Shown here: positions 9,629-21,600 of the stretch, piece by piece
Numbering within the stretch: the first letter of the stretch is position 1
Layout of the letters: the number at the start of each line of letters is the position of its first letter
Assembly (NCBI RefSeq): GCF_026151205.1
Contig: NC_087077.1
Coordinates: forward strand, 5,146,001 to 5,210,000
Reading direction: 5' to 3'
Length of the DNA: 64,000 nt
From: Bolinopsis microptera
Lineage: Eukaryota > Ctenophora > Tentaculata > Lobata > Bolinopsidae
Translations under genes and position numbers: made by a program
The notes under the pieces: generated by a model
Told to the model about the DNA's origin: nothing
What the model saw: the letters and a program-made list of their open reading frames with translations, nothing else
Databases searched by the model: none

Positions 9629-12600
9629 ATGACAGCTTTAGAACAACCCTGCTCTGTTCTCATCAACATCAACTTATCAGAAACACCCTCAGAACAGTCA
9701 CTTAAACAGGATTTTGAAAATGGTGAGTGTATCTGCTTGTTTATTTTAATTTTAACAAATATAGGTCAGGGAAGATCTGATAAATTCATTGAAATTGAAA
9801 TTCATTGCCCTAAAATTGCTGTTTTTGAAGACATAAAAAACAAAAGCAGTGCGAAAAGTTGTATTTTAATTACTTTACTAAGCTATTGAAATCTCAGGAT
9901 CCACTGCAGTGAAGATCCAAGCTCTAAAGAATGCGATCATAATGATGCAGGCAGGCGAGAAGATGCCTGGACTATTGATGCACATTATCCGGTATGTTCT
10001 GCCAGAACAGGATCACACCATCAAGAAGCTGATGTTCATCTTTTGGGAGATTGTGCCAAAACGGGATGCAGCTGGTAAACTCCTTACTGAAATGATTCTA
10101 GTGTGTGATGCTTACAGGAAGGTAAGTTGAACAGCTTTTATGGACAATCCAAAATCCTTCCTCTAGAACAGTTTCATGATCATTTTTAAATTATAGCGTT
10201 TGCTAAATTAAAGCTAATTTAGCTATATTGAAAACCAACAATCCCTCTAGGATCTTATCCACCCAAATGAGTTTATCAGAGGATCTACACTTCGTTTCCT
10301 CTGCAAAGTCCGGGAACCCGAACTGCTGGAACCTCTCATGCCCTCTATCCGAGCGTGTCTCGAAAACAAATACTCTTATGTTAGGAGAAACGCTGTTCTT
10401 GCTCTCTACACCATTTATAGGAACTTTGAGGTAGTTTTCTTATCTTTGGAGTTGTTTTCTGTAACCGCAATGAAGACTCTATTATTTGTTAGGACTGTGA
10501 TATTGATCTGTTCTAAAACTATAGAAAGGATTTTATGACAATTTCTTTCCAAATTCTAAAATCTTATAAATTTGTAAATGTCCAGTTACTTATCATCCTA
10601 CTATTCGTACGTATACCAATTCCAGGATGTTTTCTAATCTGCAAATATTTCAGTTCCTTGTCCCAGACGCCCCAGAGTTGATACAAGGTTACTTGGAGGG
10701 AGAACAGGATCCCTCTTGTAAACGTAACGCGTTCATCATGTTGATCCACACAGATCAGCAGCGTGCTCTTACTTACCTTCAATCCTGCATTGATGAGATT
10801 AGCACCTTCGGTTTGTAACTAATTAAATTGTAACTTATTAAATTGTAACTAATTAAATTGTAACTAATTAAATTGTAACTAATTAGATTGTAACTTATTA
10901 AATTGTAACTAATTAAATTGTAACTAATTAAATTGTAACTAATTAGATTGTAACTTATTTTAAATTGTAACTTATTAAATTGTAACTTATTAAATTGCAC
11001 TTAATAAGTAACAGATTTTGATATGTTTTTTACACACATATTAATGATAATAATGACAAATCAACAAATTCTAATAATAATGACAAATCACAAGCTCTGA
11101 ATAACAGTTCCAAACTATTTCCATTTTAAATCCCCCGTCTTCTGACAGGCGACATCCTGCAACTGGTTATAGTTGAGTTGATATACAAGGTTTGCCAAGC
11201 TAAACCAACTGAGAGAGCCAAGTTTATCAGGACAGTGTACAACTTGCTGGGTAGCAGCTCTGCCAGTGTCAGGTGACTTATAAATCTATAAATAGAAAAT
11301 ATAAACTTATGTGTGTTATTAAATCTTTTTCGTACGATGAGCCCATGCAATTTTTACCGGATTGATATGCTTGACTTTTTCCTTGAAACTTCTATGACGG
11401 AAGTTGTGACTGCCTCCACATTTAGAATGTACATGTTTCTATACATCATGTATAGTGTATACTGTAAACTGTAAACTGTAAGCTGTAAACTGTATACTGT
11501 AAAGTATACATGACATCTCCATTTATTCTGTTCCCTATCGCAGATACGAAGCAGCAGGAACTCTAGTGACCCTATCGTCTACCCCCACTGCAGTTAAAGC
11601 AGCAGCTAAGTGCTATGTAGAGCTGATAGTACATGAGAGTGATAACAATGTGAAGCTGGTTGTGCTGGATAAACTGGTGAAACTTCAGAAGGATCACTCA
11701 CACGATCTTACTTTACAGGTACAGTGTACAATGTACATCACTCATGTACTTTACAGGTACACAACCACCATGCCCATGTTAACTTACTTCTTTTTAAAGT
11801 ATTAATTAAATAACTTAATAAACTCACTGTTTTACCAACCTGAATGTGCTAAAATCTCACTGACCCGCAGCAAGAACTGTCAATGGACGTGTTACGCATC
11901 CTGGGCTCTACTGATATAGAGGTACGACGTAAAACACTGGATTTCCTCATGTCTCTTATCTCACTGAGGAATGTTAAGGATGTGGTCTCTCTTCTCAAGA
12001 AGGAGGTTATCAAAACTTATTCTAACACTGATAAAGATCGTGAGTTTTACTAATTAATACTTAGTTTAATTTTATATTCATTATAAAGGCAATCAGATTT
12101 AAATTTTTTTCCCTTGAATTTTGTGGGTTTTTTGTAGACGTACTATCTGTTAATATAAGAGGTTATAATCATGCTTCAATGTGTTTATCAGTAATCAGTA
12201 TTCAGTATTTCGGTGTGGTCCATGTTATACTGTATTGGACTGGAAATTAAGTGTAAAAAACAATAATCATAATATTTATATTATAATCTTATCTCAATCC
12301 TCCTCACAGAAAACACCAAGACATACCAGCAGTTACTGGTAAAGGCTCTGCACCAGTGTGGAGTCAAGTTCCCCATCACTGCTGAGATTGTTGTTCCTGT
12401 TCTTATGGACTTCCTGGCTGAGGGAAATGAGGTTTGGACATTTTTCACGTTATTTAATAATTTCACTTTTGACTTTTTATGTCTTGACCGAGAATGATGA
12501 TAAAATATAATAAAGAAAATATAATTTATAACCAACATTAAACTAAAGACTAAAAGGGCACTCTATTAACAGTTTTTGACTGATTTGAATGTCCTGCAGT

Positions 12601-15600
12601 CTGCACAGCAGATTGAAGTGTCTTTATATTATTTACTATTTATATTGTGTTACTGTGTAAATTTGATTATAAAACTGCTACTGTGTTGATGCTCTTGGAC
12701 TTGAGTGCAGCCTTTGATACTGTGGATCATAATTTGTTACTCCGTATCTTGAGGCAAGAAATTGGAATCAGAGGAACTGCTCTTAGCTGGTTCACCAGCT
12801 TCCTTAAAGGACGATGTCAGCGTATTAGACTCGGCAAATCCGTCTCAGAAACAATAACTATCCGATTTGGAGTACCTCAGGGCTCTGTTTTAGGCCCAGT
12901 ACTCTTTAACATCTATATCAGATCGTTATACAGATGTGTCAAAGAATCCAGTTTCTCCATTATTGGTTATGCAGATGATCATCAAATCATGAAATCTTTC
13001 AAACCCTCTGATCAGGTCAAAATCTTATCCAACCAACTGAGAAATTGCTTCTTGAGTATAAAGAATTGGATGTCTCAGTACTATCTGCAACTAAATGATT
13101 CTAAAACACAACTCATAGTTTTTGGACCTAAGAAAGTGCTCAATGAGATAGAACTTCATGGGGTTGAGATAGCTCCTAACACTTTGGTAATGTTTGTGCC
13201 TACTGTTAAGAACCTTGGATTAGTTATGGACAATCGGCTGGTATTTGATAAACAGATCGTAAATCTCAAGAAGAAATGTTTTCATACATTACGTAATATC
13301 AGAAAGATCAGATTTCTACTGAGTCCCAATCAGATTAAGATCATCGTGAACAGTCTAGTAGTGTCATGTCTAGATTACTGTAACGGTTTGTACTTTGGTA
13401 TTGGCGAGAAGCTTCTGCATCAGCTCCAGTTACTTCAGAATGCTGCTGCAAAAGCTGTCACTGGTAAATATAAACATGACCATCTTGATGATGACCTGAT
13501 AAAGCTTCACTGGTTAGATGTAAAGAAAAGAATTGTCTTCAAAATCTTACTACTGTCTCACAAGTCACTGTTAGGATTGACACCAAATTATCTACAAGAC
13601 ATGTTCAAGTATGCTCATCATGGTCACTCATTGAAGCTTATTGTTCCTTCTTGTAATTCAAAGTTTGGTGAGCGTAGCTTCTCTGTAGTGGCTCCAAAGA
13701 TCTACAATCGTCTGCCTGTTACCATCACCTCAGCTCAATCTTTGGAATGTTTTAAAGCTTTTCTTAAAACGTACCTTTTCAAACTGTCCCCAGATGAACT
13801 TGAAAAACTTTATCGATAACTATTCTGGTCATACTTTATATTCGGTCTTTGCATAATAAATTTAATTACCGTTTTCGGGCTTTAGTATTGACGTTATATT
13901 TTCAAGCATAAGTTATCTTTTAGCTCAGTATTCATGATATTTTCTGGGATGATTAGTTCAAACACTGCTGAGTGTAAGTTTTATCTTAAAAGCGGTGTTA
14001 TTAAATTTCAATTTATTATTATTATAACTCTAATTCTAATAATCCCCTAGAAAGCAGCTGAAAGTGTGTTAGAGTTTGTTAGAGAAGCTGTAGCCAGGTT
14101 TGAGAACCTGCAACCCAGTATCATAGAGAAACTTCTCAACTCTCTTCCCTCTATTAAATCTATATCTGTTCTTCACGTGAGTTAAGTTTGTATTATTTGT
14201 GTTTAGCTGTGTCATAACTGATCACGACCTTATAAAAATAAAACTATTTTCTAATTTTTACATTTGTAAACAAGTTAAGGTTTAAAGCAGGGACAAAAGG
14301 ATTTCGCGGCATGTACGAAACCGCGAAATTTCCCTTTCTCCGCGACAAATCGCGATTTTTTATGTTTTCCGCGACAGACCGCGAAATCTCCCATTCTCCG
14401 CGACAAATCGCGATTTTTTCAGTTTTTCGCGAAAAATCGCGCATTTTCCTTTAAATCTGAAGACCAAATTTGTGCATTATCTTTTAAATCTGGGGACCAA
14501 ATTTGCGCATTTTCCTTAAAATCTGAGGACCAAGTTTGCGTATTTTCCATAAAATCTGCGGGCCAAATGTCACGTTTTCTACAAGTATATGAAACCAATC
14601 ACATTTTCAGCCTTCCGTGAGTTCTGATTGTAGGTACATTCTCGATACATATAACATAAGAACATACCTCTGAAAGTGAAGGCGGAGCTCCCGCTTCCGA
14701 GCTCATATTGCGAAAGGCCAGGGAGGCCTGCCTTCCGAGATCGCATTACAAGGGGAGCCCTCGAGTCCAATATCGTGTATCGAAGGGTATGTGTGACCTT
14801 TGAAAAACGAAAAAATTTTTTCGGCTCATAATGATCAGGGTAGCATGAAACATGAACAAAAGTAGTTTCCAGAAAAACTTTGAAAAAATTTTGACTTAGA
14901 AAATTTTCGGTCCGAGTCATTCTCGATACATACTTCTGAAGGCGGATCTCCCGCTTCCGAGCTCATATTGCGAAGGGGAGGCCTACCTTCTGAGATCGCA
15001 TTACAAGGGGAGCCCTCGAGTCCAAAATCGTGTATCGAAGGGTATGTGTGACTTTTGAAAACCGAAAAAATATTTTTGGCTCATAATGATCAGGGTAGCA
15101 TGAAACATGAACAAAAGTAGTTTCCAGAAAAACTTTGAAAAAATTTTGACTTAGAAAATTTTCGGTCGGAGTCATTCTCGATACATACATCTGAAGGCGG
15201 ATCTCCCGCTTCCGAGCTCATATTGCGAAGGGGAGGCCTGCCTTCTGAGATCGCATTACAAGGGGAGCCCTCGAGTCCAATATCGTGTATCGAAGGGTAT
15301 GTGTGACTTTTGAAAACCGAAAAAATATTTTTGGCTCATAATGATCAGGGTAGCATGAAACATGAACAAAAGTAGTTTCCAGAAAAACTTTGAAAAAATT
15401 TTGACTTAGAAAATTTTCTGTCCGAGTCATTCTCGATACGTACATCTGAAGGCGGAGCTCCCGCTTCCGAGCTCGTATTGCGAAGGGGAGGTCTGACTTC
15501 CGAGATCGTATATGGAAGTTGACCAGTAGACATATAAAACTTGACCAGACGACATAAAGTTGACCAGTAGACATATAAAACTTGACCAGACGACATAAAG

Positions 15601-18600
15601 TTGACCAAACGACATATAAAACTTGACCAAACGACATAAAGTTGACCAGACGACATAAAGTTGACCAGTAGACATACAAAACTTGACCAAACGACATAAA
15701 GTTGACCAGAAGACATACAATGGATTAGGAAATCGAACAGTAGGTTAAATCAGTGTTGTTATTGAATCGTCACTTGTCAGATATTTCGTCATCGATAACG
15801 TCATCGTTATTTGCTTGGTATTGTAAGTGACGTGCAGCCGATGTCTTTTCTTATGTTTCTCTAGACTGTTAGGGCTTCTGTCCGGATGGTTGTGGGGCCC
15901 GTTGAAACTTAGAAGAAGACTTCTGTTCTTGTCTGTGGTAATGGTGGCAGGACAATTTCCATTCCTCGCGTGGTATTGGTTACATCTGTAACTGATGTTG
16001 TTTTTCAGCTCCGATCGTTGCTGAAACAGGTTGTCTTCGTGAACAACCATGGGCTTACCACGGGATGTGGTTAAAACTTCAAGAAGGTTCGTGCAAGGGA
16101 CTGGGGAAAGGATGTCGTCAAGGTTTATATAAGCTTCGAGGGGTAGAGGTTCGATGCTAGGTAGGGATAGAGGAATAGGATTGAGAAGGTCGTAGTATTC
16201 CATTGCTATCGTTGTGAATTGCAGATGGTCGAATGATGATGTCTCCTGTCGTCTGTTGAAAGTTATATAGTATTGATAACGAGATTCGTCATACAGTACG
16301 TATGACATTGCAACATTTGAGATCATGTCAAAGTTATGGTAGCTCTCGTAACTCGTTGTTATGGACCCCCATCAGCCTGTATCACATCATATGATGAGAT
16401 CACATCCTCATGGGACATGAGCCGATCAAATAGAATAGTCAAAGAATATGTGAACTCTAACTAAGCACTGTAAATACATTATTTTTTGCCGCGAATTCGC
16501 CGCGATTTTTCGATTTGTTGCCGCGAATATGCCGCGATTTTCGGAATTCCCGCCGCGAAATAGCCGCGAATTAGCCTAGTTTGGCTTGTCGCGGTGCCGC
16601 GATTTTTGGCCAAAATTACCGCGAAATCCTTTTGTCCCTGGTTTAAAGTAAAAGTATAAATTAAGCGCAGGTAACGTAATTAAGAGTCTCAAGTTAACCC
16701 CTCTCTGTCAGGCTGGATTATGGATCCTGGGAGAGTACTGTACTTCTGAGTCTCAGATCCGTAACATGGTGGATGCAGTGTTGGAGAGTATTGGGGACCT
16801 GCCTATTGTTGATACTGAAATCAGAGAGGTACAGGAATTTTTAAATCATTTTAGAACACAACTTAAGTTTTGTTCTGCTCCATCAATCATCCTTCTTTTT
16901 CTACTAAAATGCCTACTAAAATATGAAAGTTCGAATTGTTCTTGCTACTGGTCTATACTCTATAGCTATGTAAATACTGAATGTCAACTGTGATACAGTC
17001 TCTAAACATACTCTAACCACACTCTGACACTCACACTTTACCAGAGCACAAAAGACGACACTGATAGCGGTACTACCACTACCGTAGTATCAAGCTCACG
17101 CGTTACAGCTGACGGAACCTACGCCACCCAATCAGCGGTTACCGTGGTAACCAATCACAGCGATGATAAACCACAACTTCGGAGTAACCTGCTAGAGGGA
17201 GAGTTCTTCTTGGGGGCAGCCCTCGCTACAGCGCTCACTAAACTTTCTCTCAGATACCAGGAGGTAAGATTGTACCTAGCTGGTACAGTGTAGATTGTGG
17301 GACTATATTAAAATAGTTTGAAACTGTGAAACTTATCTTTTTCTTGAGGAGTTGCTGTGTAGTATCTCCAATCCGAGACTACTAAATGTTATAAACAAGA
17401 TATTATCTGACAGATAACCTAACTGTTACACCCCGCCCCCCCCCCTTCCCCCCCCCCCCCCATGCCCCTGTGATTGTTAAACATTCTCTGTACAGGTATG
17501 TGTGGACCTGAGAGCTCGCAACAAGCTCACAGCACAGTCCATGTTGATCCTGGCTTCTATCATGCACCTTGGAAAGAGTAGTCTCCCTAAGAAACCCATC
17601 AGTGATGATGACGTAGACTGGCTTAGCTTGTGTATAAGGGTTCTCAATGACAGGTTTATCTTGGTTATTTTTAATTTGTTATTTTGAAACTAATAATAAT
17701 AATAAATTGAAATTTATTTAGTGTTTAAACTAGTCATCCCAGAAAATAAAATGAATACTAAGTTTAGAATTTAAGTAACTTATGCTCGAAAACATATCGT
17801 CAATACTGAAGCCAGAAAAAATGGTACTTGAACATATTATGCAAAGATCAAACACCAGATAAGACAAACACAGTTATCGAAACTGTGTGTAACTGTCTTG
17901 TTATTCAACTTCAGGTTTCTGTAATATTAACTTAATGAACTAGCAATAAAATGTGCGTGCTATGACCTAATATGACCCTCACACCGTATTCCTTCAGGTC
18001 GCCTATTCTCGTATCAATCTTCACTCGTGCTTGTAGACAATCTCTACAAGACATGATCGGAACTATAGACCTCACTAAACTGGCTTTATCTGAAGCTGAG
18101 AAGGATATTGTTAAAACTGATGTTGATGCTCTTATCAACTTCTCCCATATTCTGAGGTAACTGCTGTTAAGTTTCCCCCTTAATATTTAGACCTTATTGA
18201 CGTATATCAGTTAGTATACCGGAATTACCTGCTACTATTTGGTGCAACCAAATAAATTATAAGCCTCTGAAGATCTACAATAAAATATGGAGATATATAT
18301 TGTGAGAATATGAAGGTTAAAATGGAAGATAACAATATTTCCCCCTAATTTCAGCAATGTTAATGACGGACAAGCAGTGGATGAACTGGAGTTGTCGCTC
18401 CTTCAAGCAACAGAGGGCTCCAAGAAGAAGGATACAGACGTTTCTACTACTGCTTTAAGCAAAGTAAATTACAATTTAGCAACTTTATTTATTCCCTTTG
18501 GTGCTTAATGTCTATATGCTTGTTTGCTTACGACATAGTGTCACTTATTCTTCTGATTGTTAATAGAGATACGAATAGTGAAATGGTGATACTCCTTTTC

Positions 18601-21600
18601 AGAGTTTCAGTTTATATTTAGAAACTAACCATACTATCTTTTAGATTTATGTCACTCATGATGGCTCCGGCTGAAAGTACTATGACTCATTTTATTTAGA
18701 AGATCGTAGTTTCATTGCTTCTGAAGTACCTATCAGTTCGCCGGTCAATGTTGGGTATAATACTCTGGTGATAACTCCATTCTTAACTATTCCCTTTTCA
18801 GGTATATCAGTTGACTGGGTTCTCTGATCCTATATACGCTGAAGCGTACATCAACGTGAACCAATACGACATAGTATTAGATGTACTGGTAGTTAACCAG
18901 ACCCCTGACACCTTACAAAACCTTACATTAGAACTCGCTACACTCGGTGATCTTAAACTTGTGGATAAACCATCTCCTATCACTCTTGCTGGCAACGACT
19001 TTTGTAACACTAAAGCGCAGGTTAGTTTGGATCTATGCTTAGAAATATGCTGCAGTTTCCTTTAACATAGAGAAACAATCGTCCAGAGATGTCTCAAAAA
19101 CTATCAAAATTGTCCTTCTGGTGGTCTCTAATAAATATCTCGCTTTTGTAACGCGCAGTGACAGAAACACTTACATTTCACTCTACTACGTGGAGCGCGC
19201 ACAACATTTCATTATTGTGGCTTTGTAGATTTAAATAAATCTATTCTCAGGTCAAAGTTGCATCAACTGAGACGGGTATAATATTCGGAAATATCGTATA
19301 TGATGTGTCAGGAGTCAGCGGAGACAAGAGCTGTGTTGTTCTGAACGATATTCACATCGACATCATGGATTACATCGTACCTGCTACTTGCACTGATACC
19401 GGTTAGTTTATAGAAGATAAATCTTCTATCATGGTGCCTTTAAATAGGTTCCGTTATCATACGAAATTAGACTATGGGAAGTGGGAGTTGAACTATGATT
19501 CCGCAAGATCCTTTCAGAATTTTTTTGTATGGAGTGAACTTATCTTCTAAAATAACTTTTTGGTCATTGCTCTGTGTAAGGTCATTGCTAATATTAGAAC
19601 ACCTATAAATTAAAGCGAAAAAATGTAGAATGTGTTTTGTGATTCTGGAAAGATCTCTCTCAAAGCAAAATACGAATATATCTGAAATTTCAATGTTCTT
19701 CAATGGATATAATGGAATATTTGAACAATTCAGTATAATAAAGCCGTTTAAAGAAATGTTCCAGTTTTTAAGCTTTCTTCTAATTGTTCCTAATTGGATC
19801 TACATACAACTCGTGATGTCCCTTCTCTGAAAGCTAACAGCTTGAAGTTATTCCAACGACAACTGAAGCAATCTCGAGGTCGATACCATTTCCAGATTTA
19901 TTTTCCTTGTGGATTGTCTGATGGGATATCATTCTCCCCACATCTGCAACTAATAATTCCCATTACAAACACTCTGAAACCCTCATTAAAATAACAGTAC
20001 GCCAGCGGTGACAGTGTCATATCAATAGTGATCATGTAGTTTATAACACGGTACCAAGTGTAGTGTTTCTGTTTTGACACCACAGCGTATATTGTTACTG
20101 GAAGCCAGGAGATTATCAGGAGGATGGACAGACAGATAATCATTATCAGTGTGGTCTTGTGGACTACTTTAGCGTTTTTTAGTACGATCAGTATAAGTCC
20201 TATGTTACAAATGATGGTGAGGAGGAGAGGAAGGGCTGCGTAGAGCAGGAAGTTTACTTTATCTATCTTCATCCAGAGTTTATTGCCCATTCTGTTCGGC
20301 ATATGGCATCTGAAAAAATATTACACTTAACTGTACTAAGTCGAATAAAATATACGATAAATTTGATGGGATGTTAAACGGTTGCTCTACCTGTTTATAC
20401 TGGTATCGAACTGGTAACCTCTGTCTAAAACATAGTTCTCCACAGTAGGGAAACAGGAAAGTAACCATACTCCAACCATGATAACAATCCCTGATCGCTT
20501 GCTGGGGAAATGTTCGTTAGGGAATTGGGGATATAAAATCTAATTTTTGATCTGTTCAGCCCTGCTTTGTAAAATTTTTCTATCAAAGTACCTGAGTGTA
20601 CAATAAAGTACCTGAGTGTACAATAAAGTACCTGAGTGTACAATAAAGTACCTGAGTGTACAATAAAGTACCTGAGTGTACAATAAAGTACCTGAGTGTA
20701 CAATAAAGTACCTGAGTGTACAATAAAGTACCTGAGTGTACAATAAAGTACCTGAGTGTACAATAAAGTACCTGAGTGTACAGTAAAGTACCTGAGTGTG
20801 CAATAAAGTACCTGAGTGTACAATAAAGTACCTGAGTGTACAATAAAGTACCTGATTGTACAGTAAAGTACCTGAGTGTACAATAAAGTACCTGAGTATA
20901 TAATTAAGTACCTGAGTATACAATAAAGTACCTGAGTGTACAATAAAGTACCTGAGTGTACAGTAAAGTACCTGAGTGTACAGTAAAGTACCTGAGTGTA
21001 CAATAAAGTACTACATGAGTATATAATTAAGTACCTGAGTGTGCAGTAAAGTACCTGAGTATATAATAAAGAGCCTTGAGCGGGAACATGCACCTCAGTA
21101 TTTTATTCAGTGAGAGGAGCGTCAGAGAGAACAGGTGTACTATAGCGTACCAACTAGCAGAGTTACTGGACAAACTGCACAGTATCCTACCAAACAGCCA
21201 CCTGCAGTATTTTTAGAAATCGATCAAATGTTCAACCGTCGTGAGTTCATTTTAGCACCCCTTATATGGGCACCACGTGACGGGAGTTCAATTTCGTGAT
21301 TTTAAGTATGTGTTTAAATCAGGATCCTGGCCAGTGTCCAACCTCTGAAAGTGTACGAGCTCTGAGATTTTGACATATAAAATCCCGATCTCTTACCTGT
21401 TAGTGAAGTTGCTTGATACTGAAGGAAGAACCACTGTTAGAATATAAAGCAGATCAGAGATTGACATGTTAACTATGAACCAGAGTGAAGTTTTGTCTAT
21501 CTTGAAGTGTTTCAAATGAACTGCAGTGATAAGTAGGATGTTTCCAACTCCCCCTACAAGCACTGTTACTAGGCTCCAGCTACCCAGGAGGTAACGCTCC

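Larger units (their letters stand above)
14288..16640. mobile_element. hAT-like DNA transposon, 22-bp perfect TIRs, 8-bp target duplication
   Basis: The left end CAGGGACAAAAGGATTTCGC is repeated inverted at the right end (22 bp perfect in total, 14288-14309 and 16619-16640). Both ends are flanked by the same 8 bp, GTTTAAAG, at 14280-14287 and 16641-16648. An 8-bp duplication and CAGGG termini point to the hAT superfamily. Subterminal regions are crowded with CCGCGA/TCGCGG words in both orientations, probable transposase-binding sites. Inside are three sets of tandem repeats and an ORF with a FLYWCH-like finger, but no hAT transposase, so the element is non-autonomous. It makes up nearly all of COPB1 intron 9. 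Confidence 0.9.

Noticed and set aside
10779-11000. ORF of Ser-Tyr-Asn-Leu-Ile repeats
   Set aside because: By-product of a 15-bp tandem repeat in COPB1 intron 4.
15218-15720. Three overlapping minus-strand ORFs with [11 protein letters not shown] repeats
   Set aside because: Translations of the 20-bp and 255-bp tandem repeats within the hAT-like element.
20585-21074. Regularly spaced repeat array resembling CRISPR
   Set aside because: Units are contiguous 20-mers with no unique spacers, in a eukaryotic intron.
20425-21093. 222-codon minus-strand ORF with [12 protein letters not shown] repeats
   Set aside because: It is the 20-bp minisatellite read in frame; three overlapping frames are all open. 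Only the first few codons belong to GPCR exon 2.
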